Shown here piece by piece: positions 31,399 through 40,877 of a stretch of 64,000 nucleotides of DNA. A model generated the notes under the pieces. The model did no database searches. It saw nothing but the letters and a program-made list of their open reading frames with translations, and was not told where the DNA came from. The stretch is from NCBI GenBank assembly GCA_012934845.2, contig WNNJ02002415.1, forward strand, positions 50,688-114,687, given 5' to 3'. Both the position numbers and the translations under genes were made by a program. This DNA is from Pomphorhynchus laevis. Its lineage: Eukaryota; Acanthocephala; Palaeacanthocephala; Echinorhynchida; Pomphorhynchidae. How positions within the stretch are numbered: position 1 is the stretch's first letter; each line of letters begins with the position of its first letter.

Positions 31399-32319
31399 CT
31401 AATTATTTCCTTTAGGAATATATTTACTTAAATCTGACCCTATTATTTCTTTACTTTTAGAATTATTTAAAAGTCCGGCTATATTTATGTTATCTATACA
31501 TTTATTAATGAAGTTTATGGTTAATGTATATTTTCTATTGTTATTATTAACATTTATTGTACGATTATAGTATTTTGTATTACAATAACTGTCTATTATA
31601 CAACTTAGCTTATCATAGTCGTTAATTAATTTTTGATTTATTGAATATATGATATCTTTAGAAAAACTTCTTATATTTACATAAAGATCTTTTAGCTTAT
31701 TATCACTTAAAAGTTGTTTTAATATTTCTAATCGTTCATTGATATACATATCTTTTTTAATATTTTTGACTCTATTTTTCCTATTCCTTTTATCACCATG
31801 ACTTCTTGGTATGCGTATAACTGGATTATTATAATATAGTTGTTTATTATGTATTATACTACTTCTGCCAATTCCTTGTACCACGTCATTCAATCCTAAT
31901 GGGTACATATAATTAAGCGTTTTAATCCAAAAATCTTCTTTTTCTAATAGTTTTTGATTTAATATTGAAATGTTTTCTTCGATAATATGTTCTAAAATAA
32001 ATAATTTACAGTTTTTAATATCATGTCCTATTAATCTCATATGTTTATGAAATATAGTTTGACTATTATGCTGTATATTATATATGTGTTGCCTAAACCT
32101 AGTTTTTAACATTTCATATGTTTTTCCTATATATTGCAATCCACATGTACATTGTATAAGATACACTACACCTGCGGTATTGCAGTTACAATTATTATTA
32201 ATATTTAATGAAAAACATTTGTTTGTCGTATTACTTAAGATACAATTATTATTATTTATAACATCACAAACTATACAATTTTTTTCTGTTACATTTAAAA
32301 GATCTGAAATTAAAATCAT
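31399..32319 (-). CDS. Naiad N-terminal GIY-YIG endonuclease region (minus)
   Basis: A 306-residue open frame. It has a Cys cluster (KNCIVCDV), GVVYLIQCTCGLQYIGKT (the GIY and YIG strands), KTRFRQH with the helix Arg, EKEDFWIKTLN (the catalytic Glu helix), and a basic tail (RSHGDKRNRKNRVKNIKKD). It ends with INFINKCIDNINIAGLL and SKYIP. In this element type the nuclease lies upstream of the RT, the reverse of canonical Penelopes. A small duplication near 31.38 kb separates it from the RT frame. The first few residues may be incorrect because the element is truncated there. Confidence 0.85.
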   Translation of the reverse strand: MILISDLLNVTEKNCIVCDVINNNNCILSNTTNKCFSLNINNNCNCNTAGVVYLIQCTCGLQYIGKTYEMLKTRFRQHIYNIQHNSQTIFHKHMRLIGHDIKNCKLFILEHIIEENISILNQKLLEKEDFWIKTLNYMYPLGLNDVVQGIGRSSIIHNKQLYYNNPVIRIPRSHGDKRNRKNRVKNIKKDMYINERLEILKQLLSDNKLKDLYVNIRSFSKDIIYSINQKLINDYDKLSCIIDSYCNTKYYNRTINVNNNNRKYTLTINFINKCIDNINIAGLLNNSKSKEIIGSDLSKYIPKGNN

Positions 32320-32334
32320 TAGTACTTACGTACT

Positions 32335-32477
32335 AATGAATTATTTGATTTAAATTATAGAAAATCTAAAAACAATTTTTAATTTTATTATTTAATTTTT
32401 AAATTTTGATTTAGCATTATTATGTTTTGTTTATTTTATAATTATATTAAATACGTAGACTCAGTTAGCTGATTTAA
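32335..32477 (+). mobile_element. Naiad terminus, plus orientation
   Basis: The ~140-bp AT-rich Naiad 3' terminus ending CTCAGTTAGCTGATTTAA, head-to-head with the 5' end of the minus-strand Naiad. Confidence 0.8.
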
Positions 32478-32762
32478 TTTGTTCTACTGACATGTTATTA
32501 TTGACCTGTGGACTTTGTTTTCCCGGTAATATGACCTCTGTTAGAAATACTGAAACTATGTATTATTGGTTACGACTTTACTATTATTTTTTCTTATTTT
32601 CAAACAAGCATGAATTATTAATTCTTAAAAAAGGGAGAAGTTTGCATTCCAAGGTGTTTACACTTTAAAATGTAAACTGCTTCACGTGATCACGTTTAAG
32701 AGACCAGGTAATGGCCAATAGCTAGGTCGCGTAGCACGTGGAGTGAAGGTGGTAGATCTTTA
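32478..32762. repeat. Repeat X, copy 1 (~285 bp)
   Basis: Almost identical to 36815-37105. It begins TTGTTCTACTGACATG immediately after a Naiad terminus and contains TTCACGTGATCACGTTTAAG. No coding capacity is seen and its class is unknown. It ends in a perfect 14-bp hairpin (32746-32777). Confidence 0.8.
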
Positions 32763-32777
32763 TAGATCTACCACCTT
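32746..32777. other. Perfect 14-bp inverted repeat with 4-base loop
   Basis: AAGGTGGTAGATCT, then TTAT, then the exact reverse complement. It marks the border between repeat X and the LINE 3' end. The second copy of repeat X keeps only part of the right arm. Confidence 0.85.
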
Positions 32778-32778
32778 C

Positions 32779-33320
32779 TTTATCATCGCTTCTTTTCCCT
32801 AAAATCGATTACTACCTTAGCCTTTTCGCCAATTCTCCAAAATCCATCATCCTACCCCTACAACGAATAATCAACACCGCCGTCCAAGTACTCTTTCGTC
32901 TCCGTCGCTTCGACCACACATCCACATATTTTGCCCAACTCTCCTGGCCCACCATCCACATCCGCATCAAACTCCGCCTTCTTCTAGTTACTTTTCGTCT
33001 CATCGCTGTCGGCTCCCCATCGTTCATCAACCTTCCTTTCTTAGACGATACTCGCCCCACCTCGCTTTCGCTTCGTTCATGTCATACCCTCTTACTCCAC
33101 GTTCCTAATTACTCCAACAACTACGGTCTCCGATCCTTCCTCGTGGACGCCTCACTCGCCTGGAATCAACTCCCTTTCGACGTCCGTCGCGCCCCCTCCT
33201 TTATCACATTCAAACACCTCCTCCGTTCACACCTTCTCGACACCTGATTCACAGTTTTGTTTTGTTGTGGTCATGTAAGCGTGCGCTGGCACGCATTTGC
33301 CACGTTAAAATAAATCTTTT
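32779..33320 (+). pseudogene. CR1/L2-like LINE ORF2 C-terminus and 3' UTR
   Basis: The frame reads INTAVQVLFRLRRFDHTSTY, LSWPTIHIRIKLRLLLVTFR, YGLRSFLVDASLAWNQLPFD and ITFKHLLRSHLLDT before a stop near 33.25 kb. This is the conserved C-terminal block of CR1-group ORF2 (L.W.pi..Ri.fk...l.fk, WN.LP..iR....f..FK..LK..L). The same C-rich strand composition suggests it is the 3' end of the LINE whose ORF1, endonuclease and RT start lie at 7-25 kb. Stray minus-strand frames here are shadows. Confidence 0.75.
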
Positions 33321-33324
33321 TTAA

Positions 33325-34180
33325 TTACATCGCAGATTTGAAAAGTCGTTCAATCTTCTCGTAAATTTTGATAGTTCATCGGAATTTCCTTTCCAGACAA
33401 CAAAAATGTCGTCAATATAACGCATCCAACATTTCAATTTTATGGGTTCATTATTGAGTAATTTTCTTTTTAAAACATTCAAGTATAGAATTGTGAATGT
33501 CGGGGCAACGGGCGTTCCCATAACTGTACCTAATAACTTGTCTATACAGGTTTCCGTCGAAATCAAATATGTTGCATTTCAAAATTAATCGCAGTACTTC
33601 TACTACAAAGTCACGCTTAACTTCCGGCCAATCATGCTCCGTCATCATGATATTGATATACTTTATACCTTCATCATGATGAATATTTATATATAACGAT
33701 TCGGCGTCCATTGTAAAAACGATGTCATTCTTTTAAATCAATGGTTAAATTCTATTAAATTTCTCAATGAAGTTCAATGTATTTTTATATAGCTAGGTAC
33801 ACATCGAATTAACGGTTTCAGTAAGGTATCGAAGAATTTCGAAAGTTGCTCAGTTATACTTCTCATGTTGCTAACAATCGGTATCCCTGGGCATGAAGTT
33901 TGCATCTTATGCGTTTTTGGCAGCATTTAAAATAGACCGGGTTGTGTATTTATAGGTTTTAGCTTATCATATATGTATAACCCAATAAAGTTTCTAGCTA
34001 GATACATATCTATTAAATCGACTACACTTTGTCAGACATTTTTAAACTCCTCTTTCGAATCTGGTACATATGTGCAACTTCCTAGTTGGCGATAACATTC
34101 TTGTAGGTATACATCTTTATTCCATATAACAGCTTGGGGCTTTTGTCAGCTTTCTGAATAATCATATTATTCTTTGTGTC
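33325..34180 (-). pseudogene. Penelope-like element RT fragment (second PLE lineage)
   Basis: Minus-strand pieces in RT order: LPKTHKMQTSCPGIPIVSN (about 33.9 kb, the PLE block pK.HK...gRPI.s), DAESLYINI (about 33.7 kb, motif A), GTPVAPTFTILYLN (motif B) and MRYIDDIFVVWKGN (motif C). Several frame changes; no nuclease domain remains. It resembles the PLE at 61.4-62.9 kb (GTPVAPTLAIIYMD, RYIDDIFSIW), not Naiads. Confidence 0.75.
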
Positions 34181-34187
34181 TATTAAT

Positions 34188-34710
34188 CAAATCAGCAAAC
34201 TGAGTCTACGTATTTAATATAATTATAAAATAAACAAAACATAATAATGCTAAATCAAAATTTAATAATTAAATAATAAAATTAAAAATTGTTTTTAGAT
34301 TTTTTATAATTTAAATCAAGTTAAAATAAAAAATTGAAATTTCAAAAGTCATTTTTATGAATTGACTAATAAATAACAGACGTTGTATCAGAATAAGAAT
34401 TAGAAGTCATCAAGAGGAACTGCTATGCTATCAGGTTTCGGTCCCTAACTCCTCTACCCAACATAGCAGCGGGGGTTAAATACATGCTAATGAAGTATTT
34501 CCTCTGATAAAACAATCTAGTATCTTATTCTAATACAAAGTATATAATTTATTATCCATCCATAAAAATTTACCACTTGAGAGTTTAAATTTATTCTTTA
34601 TATTATTGTGTTGATTTATATAATTTACTATTGTCTGATTGATGTTATTTTTATAGTAACCTAGTTTAAAATATGCATCTATTAAATTATTTAAATGATT
34701 TAATAGATTA
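34188..34710 (-). mobile_element. Naiad 3' end, minus orientation
   Basis: Inverted terminus (AAATCAGCAAACTGAGTC), structured 3' UTR RNA (about 34380-34520) and the RT end (LGYYKNNINQ, GKFLWMDNK). Truncated near 34.71 kb. Confidence 0.75.
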
Positions 34711-34824
34711 AATGATTCGAAGTGCATTTCTTTGTATAAAGGAGATATTTGGTACATAATCGTGATTAGGCACGTACGATATATATTTTGTAAAAATTTG
34801 GTCAATAAATTCAAAATATGCTAA

Positions 34825-35284
34825 TCCCCGTTGACTAGTACATTAACATGGTTATCGGCAAAACCACTAGAAACATCTGGTTATCGACTTACAAGGCTTC
34901 ACTTTCACGATGCCCTAGCTACTAGATGCGGTTGGTCTCCTCCAAAACATCCAGATCAGTGTTTATGCGGCTTAGAGTTTAATCTGCACCACTCTTTATC
35001 ATGGAAAGTTGGTGGTATGCCAATCGTGAGACACAACTTTGTTCGTGACTTCTTAGCAAGAGAACTTAAGAGTATTTGTGATCCACTTTCTCTAGAACCA
35101 ATATTTCAGCCTATCCCAGAGGGATTAACTCTCGTTGCGAACTCATTTACTTCCGAACCAAACGAAAGGGTAGATATTGTTTGCTATGGGCTGTTTAGCA
35201 CTGCGGAGCGGTCCTTAATGAACATTTGTATATAATCATCTTGGTCCGTCTTACTTAACATCAATGCCGCAAAATCATGTCAAT
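34825..35284 (+). pseudogene. RLE LINE family E, zinc finger and nuclease fragment
   Basis: The frame 34831-35235 has WLSAKPLE, FHDALATRCGW, the CCHC-type finger (CLCGLEFNLHHSLSW, where the last Cys of the finger reads Trp), VRHNFVRDFLARELKSIC and the nuclease residues (RVDIVCYGL, ERSLMNICI). After a one-base shift it continues NHLGPSYLTSMPQ. It matches families A-C block by block but is a distinct lineage. It is cut on both sides by Naiad pieces. Confidence 0.75.
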
Positions 35285-36283
35285 TACCATGAATTAAATC
35301 AGATAACTGAGTCTACGTATTTAATATAATTAAAAAATAAACAAAACATAATAATGCTAAATCAAAATTTAATAATTAAATAATAAAATTAAAAATTGTT
35401 TTTAGATTTTCTATAATTCAAATCAAGTTAAAAAAATAAAATAAAAAAAATTAAAATAAACGTCATCATTATAAATTGACTAATAAATAACAGACGTTGT
35501 ATCAGAATAAGAATTAGAGGTCATCAGGAGGAACTGCTATGCTATCAGGTTTCGGCCCCTAACTCCTCTACCCAACATAGCAGCGGGGCCAAATACATGC
35601 TAATGATGTATTTCCTCTGAAATAACTATCTAGTATCTTATTCTAATGCAAAGTATATTATTTATTATCCATCCATAAAAATTTGCCACTTAAGAGTTTA
35701 AATTTATTCTTTATATTATTGTGTTGATTTATATATTTTACTATTTTCTGCTTGATGTTATTTTTATAGTAACCTAGTTTAAAATATGTATCTATTAAAT
35801 TATTTAAATGATTTTGAAGAAAGCCAATATCATTACATATTGTTGCAATTCTTAAAATTTCATTATTTAATGTATTATATTTTATATTATATGGTATGCA
35901 TGAATGCTCATGCAAAAATATGTTTCTTGTAAATTTAAATATGTCATCTTTACGATATAAATTAATAGTAGTTTTAGTTAATGTTAATTTAATGTTCATA
36001 TCAAGATATACACCTTATTTATCATTAATATTGGTTTTGTTAAGAATAAGGCTTTCTGGATAAATGTGCTCACTAATTGAATAAAAATTATTAGAATTAA
36101 ATACACATATATCATCAATGTATCGAAACATATATTTCATATATTTATATTGTTTAGATTTAGTTTTTACACAGTTATGAACAAATTCATATTCTATAAA
36201 GCTTAAAAACAAGTCAGCTATAATTGGGCTACTATTACCACCCATTGGAACACCTTTTACTTGTCTAAATATAGATGTCCCTT
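35285..36283 (-). mobile_element. Naiad, minus orientation, C-terminal RT and 3' end
   Basis: Inverted terminus at 35.29 kb, structured RNA (about 35500-35650), then the RT up to motif B. The RT frames are 35658-35999 and 36015-36245 (GGNSSPIIADLFLSF, RYIDDICVF), separated by a nonsense codon after NINDK. It ends head-to-head with a plus-strand Naiad piece. Confidence 0.8.
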
Positions 36284-36814
36284 GGATTTCTTCAAAATCA
36301 TTTAAATAATTTAATAGTTACATATTTTAAACTAGGTTACTATAAAAATAACATCAAGCAGAAAATAGTAAAATATAGAAATCAACACAATAATATAATG
36401 AATAAAGTTAAACTCTTAAGTGGCAAATTTTTATGGATGGATAATAAATAATATACTTTGTATTAGAATAAGATACTAGATAGTTATTTCAGAGGAAATA
36501 CATCATTAGCATGTATTTGACCATGCTGCTATGCTAGGTAGAAGAGCTAGGTGCCGAAACCTGATAGCATAGCAGTTTCTCCTTATCACCTATAATTCTT
36601 ATTCTGATACAACGTCTGTTATTTATTAGTCAATTCATAAAAATGACGTTTATTTTAAATTTTATATTTTATTTTTTAACTTGATTTAAATTATAGAAAA
36701 TCTAAAAACAATTATTAATTTTATTATTTAATTATTAAATTTTGATTTAGCATTATTATGTTTTGTTTATTTTATAATTATATTAAATACGTAGACTCAG
36801 TTAGCTGATTTAAT
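36284..36814 (+). mobile_element. Naiad 3' end, plus orientation
   Basis: Starts at text for FLQNHLNN and runs through the structured RNA (about 36455-36610; its first stem has drifted) to the terminus at 36814. It forms an inverted pair with 35285-36283. Confidence 0.8.
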
Positions 36815-37108
36815 TTGTTCTACTGACATGTTAATATTGAACTGTGGACTTTGTTTTCCCGGTAATATGACCTCTGTCAGAAATACTGAAACTATGTATT
36901 ATTGGTTACGACTTTACTATTATTTTTTCTTATTTTCAAACAAGCATGAATTATTAATTCTTAAAAAAGGGAGAAGTTTGCATCCCAAGGTGTTTACACT
37001 TTAAAATGTAAACTGCTTCACGTGATCACGTTTAAGAGACCAGGTAATGGCCAATAGCTAGGTCGCGTAGCGCGTGGAGTGAAGGTGGTAGATCTTTATA
37101 GATCTTGT
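36815..37108. repeat. Repeat X, copy 2
   Basis: Second copy of the 285-bp unknown repeat, again directly after a Naiad terminus. Here it runs into the GC-richer leader of the best Naiad copy. Confidence 0.8.
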
Positions 37109-37246
37109 TCCAGCCTGCAACCGCCTTAAGCAGGGCAGCCCCCTGCTAGATGCTGCTGGATGGCCCGTTGTAAGTTTAGTCTGAGTCAACTAAACTAGGT
37201 GGCGACACCGAAAAAGCAACGTTAAAAATTATGACTTAAAAGTTAC
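37109..37246 (+). ncRNA. Pseudoknot-capable leader upstream of the Naiad ORF
   Basis: A GC-richer island in AT-rich surroundings. Visible pairings are 37129-37135 with 37141-37147 (7 bp), 37173-37180 with 37189-37196 (8 bp), 37110-37114 with 37155-37159, 37116-37121 with 37167-37172, and 37122-37126 with 37197-37201. The last three cross one another. It occurs once in the window, so there is no covariation support. A structured or self-cleaving leader is possible, as PLEs are known to carry ribozymes. Confidence 0.45.
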
Positions 37247-38050
37247 ATGTACTCAACAATATTGAAAAAATACGTAAGTACTAACGATTTCAATTTTAGA
37301 TCTTTTAAATGTAACAGAAAAAATTGTATAGTTTGTGATGTTATAAATAATAATAATTGTATCGTAAGTAATACGACAAACAAATGTTTTTCATTAAATA
37401 TTAATAATAATTGTAAATGCAATACCGCAGGTGTAGTGTATCTAATACAATGCACATGTGGATTGCAATATATAGGAAAAACATATCAAATGTTAAAAAC
37501 TAGGTTTATGCAACACATATATAATATACAGCATAATAGTCAAGCTATGTTTCATAAACATATGAGATTAATAGGACATGATATTAAGAACTGTAAATTA
37601 TTTATTTTAGAACATATTATCGAAGAAAACATTTCAATATTAAATCAAAAACTATTAGAAAAAGAAGATTTTTGGATTAAAACGCTTAATTCAATGTACC
37701 CATTAGGATTGAATGAAGTGGTACAAGGAATTAACAGAAATGGTATAATACATAATAAACAACTATATTATAATAATCCGGGTAAACGCAAACCAAGAAG
37801 TCATGGTGATAATAGGAATAGGAAAAATAGAGTTAAAAATATTAAAAAAGATATGTATATAAATGAACAATTAGAAATATTAAAACAACTTTTAAGTGAT
37901 AATAAGCTAAAAGATCTTTATGTAAATATAAGACGTTTTTCTAAAGATATCATATGTTCAATAAATCAAAAATTAATTGACAACTATGATAGGCTAAGTT
38001 GTATAATAGACAGTTATTGCAATACAAAATACTATAATCGTACAATAAAT
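37247..38050 (+). CDS. Naiad N-terminal GIY-YIG endonuclease region
   Basis: Begins MYSTILKKYVSTNDF. A Cys cluster (KCNRKNCIVC, from residue 21) suggests metal binding. The GIY-YIG core is at residues 62-79 (GVVYLIQCTCGLQYIGKT), with KTRFMQH (Arg of the helix) and EKEDFWIKTLN (catalytic Glu). The basic region RSHGDNRNRKNRVKNIKKD follows. The nuclease is expected to nick DNA for target-primed reverse transcription. The frame formally runs to 38065, but the last residues come from the inserted LINE; the linker resumes at about 40645 with INFINKCIDNINIAGLL. A frame shift near 40.79 kb precedes LLPPLGRKICNYNKELKSIC, which leads in frame into the RT. Confidence 0.9.
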
Positions 38051-40630
38051 AATAATTTTTTTTAAAAAAAAAAAATTGATAAATTAATAATAATACATTT
38101 ATGATTTGTCATGTTTTACAATTCTAGCGTCTGGCTACAAACGCCCTGCATGGACATTGATACTACTCGAGCCATCATTCTCGACAAACGGCATCTGTAT
38201 GTGTGTATTATCTCGGCGTAATTCTGTGGTCCTTGCAAAGCATGCATTGATGCTACCTTTTTTAACACAGTGTTAGCCGCGTTTCCCAATCCACCCGTTG
38301 TTGACATAACAAATGGATGAAAATGAGCCCGCTCAATTCTGTTTATACGTTCTTTGTATTTGCCATTCTTCCTTTCCTCGTGATATACAAAGGGATTTGA
38401 CATGTGACTCGTTGCATACGATGGAGCAAAACTATTAAAAATGCAAATGTCCAGGAAGGACCGCTCCGTCACATGTCCGAATAGGCCGTTACACACAATG
38501 TCTGCCCTTGCATTACGATCCCTAGTCGTCGATGTTGCTTCAAATGACGTGGTCTCGGGTACATTCTGTAATATTGGTTCTTGGATTACCCTTCGACATA
38601 CTTTTTGAATTTGATTCGCAAGTTCACTCTTAATGCTATTGTAGCGTACAAATGTCATTCCTCCAGTTCTGCAAGACAGTATATGTGCGACTTCATTGCT
38701 TTTACCGCATTCACACCTTCCATGATTCGAGGTTTGCCAGTCATAACGAGCTAACAGAGCATCGTGAAACTCGCGAGTATTAAGGAACAAATCTTTAGCT
38801 CCGTGATTACTGCTGAGCCACGCCGAAGCTCCACTTTTGCTCGCGTTTTCAAAAATTGTAAATAGATCTCTGGGTGATAATTCTATTATACTTTGCCTGT
38901 ATCGTACTGTCTCTCTCTTGTTACATTCTTTGATTTCTTTGTATATTTGCTTCTGCTGGGTTTCCAAGTCATCACCTATTAGACCTTTCATTGCGGGATT
39001 ACAAATCTTGACCGAGTTTTCATACTCTGAACCGCACGTTCTTAATTGGTTTATGATTCCCAGCCCTCCAAAACGATTCGGGAGTGATATTATCATCTCA
39101 GCTTCGTTGTCCTGACCTATGTATCCCAGCATTTCAGGTAGTACATCACTGAACAGCTTAGAGTGGAATGGCTTTAACCACGCTTGTTGCATATAGCACG
39201 TACGTTCAATATACGATAATTTGGGTTGTATCGCCTTTGTTAGAAGTAGATAGCTAGCGAAAGCCTCCTGAGTGCTAACGCTTTGTAGTTTATCTAAAGT
39301 ATTCTTCCATTTCTCAACTAAATCTGAACATTTGTTGTGCACAAAATCATATTCTCCAATAAAACTTCCTAGATATTTAACTCCATCCTTCCTCATAGCA
39401 ACTCCTTGTTGAGTTAAAGCAACTGCAGCATTTTCAACTAAATCTTTATGAGCTAATAGTGTACACTTCCGGGGATTGATGAAGTATCCAAAGGATGGAC
39501 CACATCTCTGTAGCTCTTTCCATATTTTTTCCAATTCTGCTATTGTGCCGACGCATCCCCCGTCATCAGCATACCAAACGTGTTTCGCACCCGGCGCCAC
39601 TTCCTTTAAACGGTTGATCAGAGGAATGGACGCCAGGGCAAAAGCTGCCATTGCTAGAGGATCACCCTGCGTAAAGCCTTCGGCGGAGTGTAGTACCGTA
39701 CCATTCACGACCAGATCGGATGTGCGTCCATATGTGTTATGTAGGATTTTATCCAGGGATGGACAAATATATTTTATATTTCTGAGTGCCAGATTTCTGT
39801 TTATTTGGTTGAATGCATTTTTCGCGTCTATCAGGAGTATACATGAGTCTGGTGTCTTTTCAAATGCCTCTCGCATTGTGTGAACCGCCACTTCCGTTCC
39901 ACATCGCTGACCCGCACAAAGTTGAAAATTGTTACAAACAGAAGTGATATCTTTGGATACGTGGTTCAGTACTACTCGTCCAATGATTCTTCGTAATGTT
40001 TCTCCAATTCCAACTGGCCTCACTCCTGGGTTCTTATCAAGAGGTACGAGGCGGCTGACTGTGTATGCATCTAATCGTATCGGATCAATTGTGTCCATCG
40101 CTATTTTGATTGTAAATTCGCATATTTGGATAGCCAACTTGCTAGATGCATTTCCATGATGTGTCAGAAAGTTTTTCCAGCCATCCGCGTCGACTCCAGA
40201 CGGACCAGCAGATCCCGTTGTAATCCTCGCTGCATGGATAATGTCAGCTGGAGTCAGGTCACTGAATCTTACGTCATAGTGTTCAACCCTGCCTTCTACA
40301 TCGCCTTGTAGTACGAATTCTTCATTAACAGGTTCAGGCGTAGGATGAAGATCTTTAAGAATTGATAACACGGTTTGGTTGTCTATAATACTGTCTAAAT
40401 CAAGAACACCTCGATTTTCTTTTGTATCTAGTGTCCGTGAAGCTTTACCTATCTTGCAATTTCGAACCAAGTTAATAATCCTCTTTATTTCGCATTTGGT
40501 TTTTCGACTTCCTAATTTAATTGAGTGATATTTCATTTTTTGTAAATATTCCGCTTCAGCCATGAGTTTTAGCAGATCATTATTTCTCCAAAGTGTGATT
40601 CTTCGCGCCAACGTTTTTCTTATAAAACTT
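38051..40630 (-). mobile_element. RLE-type LINE family C inserted in the Naiad
   Basis: Both edges are exact: the Naiad sequence ATCGTACAATAAAT occurs at 38037-38050 and again at 40631-40644, a 14-bp target-site duplication. The 3' side (left) has an A/T homopolymer tail, and the 5' side (right) is truncated in the pre-RT region. This is the clearest retrotransposition event in the window. Confidence 0.9.
38116..40611 (-). CDS. RLE LINE family C ORF: RT, CCHC finger, PD-(D/E)xK nuclease
   Basis: An uninterrupted 831-residue frame. Pre-RT block ARRITLWRNNDL; RT blocks GSAGPSGVDADGW, VRPVGIGETLRRIIG, LLIDAKNAFNQINR (motif A), EGFTQGDPLAMAAFAL (motif B), VWYADDGGCVG (motif C, residues ~347-350) and GYFINPRKC. 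The zinc finger CECGKSNEVAHILSC lies near 632 and the nuclease (ARADIVCNGL, ERSFLDICIFNSFAPSY) near 690-715. The tail ends ARVVSMSMQGVCSQ. It lacks the Cys-rich N-terminus seen in family B because of 5' truncation. All catalytic motifs that I can see are intact, so the insertion is likely young. Confidence 0.9.
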   Translation of the reverse strand: MARRITLWRNNDLLKLMAEAEYLQKMKYHSIKLGSRKTKCEIKRIINLVRNCKIGKASRTLDTKENRGVLDLDSIIDNQTVLSILKDLHPTPEPVNEEFVLQGDVEGRVEHYDVRFSDLTPADIIHAARITTGSAGPSGVDADGWKNFLTHHGNASSKLAIQICEFTIKIAMDTIDPIRLDAYTVSRLVPLDKNPGVRPVGIGETLRRIIGRVVLNHVSKDITSVCNNFQLCAGQRCGTEVAVHTMREAFEKTPDSCILLIDAKNAFNQINRNLALRNIKYICPSLDKILHNTYGRTSDLVVNGTVLHSAEGFTQGDPLAMAAFALASIPLINRLKEVAPGAKHVWYADDGGCVGTIAELEKIWKELQRCGPSFGYFINPRKCTLLAHKDLVENAAVALTQQGVAMRKDGVKYLGSFIGEYDFVHNKCSDLVEKWKNTLDKLQSVSTQEAFASYLLLTKAIQPKLSYIERTCYMQQAWLKPFHSKLFSDVLPEMLGYIGQDNEAEMIISLPNRFGGLGIINQLRTCGSEYENSVKICNPAMKGLIGDDLETQQKQIYKEIKECNKRETVRYRQSIIELSPRDLFTIFENASKSGASAWLSSNHGAKDLFLNTREFHDALLARYDWQTSNHGRCECGKSNEVAHILSCRTGGMTFVRYNSIKSELANQIQKVCRRVIQEPILQNVPETTSFEATSTTRDRNARADIVCNGLFGHVTERSFLDICIFNSFAPSYATSHMSNPFVYHEERKNGKYKERINRIERAHFHPFVMSTTGGLGNAANTVLKKVASMHALQGPQNYAEIIHTYRCRLSRMMARVVSMSMQGVCSQTLEL

Positions 40631-40877
40631 ATCGTACAATAAATGTTAATAATAACAATAGAAAATATGCATTAACCATAAACTTCATTAATAAATGTAT
40701 AGATAACATAAATATAGCCGGACTTTTAAATAATTCTAAAGGTAAAGAAATAATAGGGTCAGATTTAAGTAAATATATTCCTAAAAAAGGTATAAACTCC
40801 TACCACCATTAGGACGAAAAATTTGTAATTATAATAAAGAATTAAAATCAATATGTAACGATAATATTAGAAACATA

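Larger units (their letters stand above)
29273..32330 (-). mobile_element. Naiad-type PLE, minus strand, near full length
   Basis: Read on the minus strand this contains the GIY-YIG region (32319-31399), the RT (31304 down to 29630), the structured 3' UTR RNA (about 29480-29620) and the terminus at 29273. A plus-strand terminus (32340-32477) lies just beyond the 5' end, so the element is bracketed by inverted termini, an arrangement known in PLEs. Confidence 0.85.

Noticed and set aside
29273-32477. Inverted ~140-bp ends read as terminal inverted repeats of a DNA transposon
   Set aside because: The enclosed genes are a PLE RT and a GIY-YIG nuclease, no transposase is present, and single termini and same-strand arrangements also occur; PLEs are known to have inverted terminal copies.
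37247-38050. GIY-YIG ORF as a homing endonuclease of a group I intron or a UvrC-like repair protein
   Set aside because: It is followed by a PLE RT in two copies and linked to it by a shared linker; no intron core or repair-protein context is visible.
38116-40611. The 831-residue minus-strand ORF as a host telomerase or host RT gene
   Set aside because: It has the CCHC finger and PD-(D/E)xK nuclease of R2-type LINEs and is bounded by a target-site duplication.
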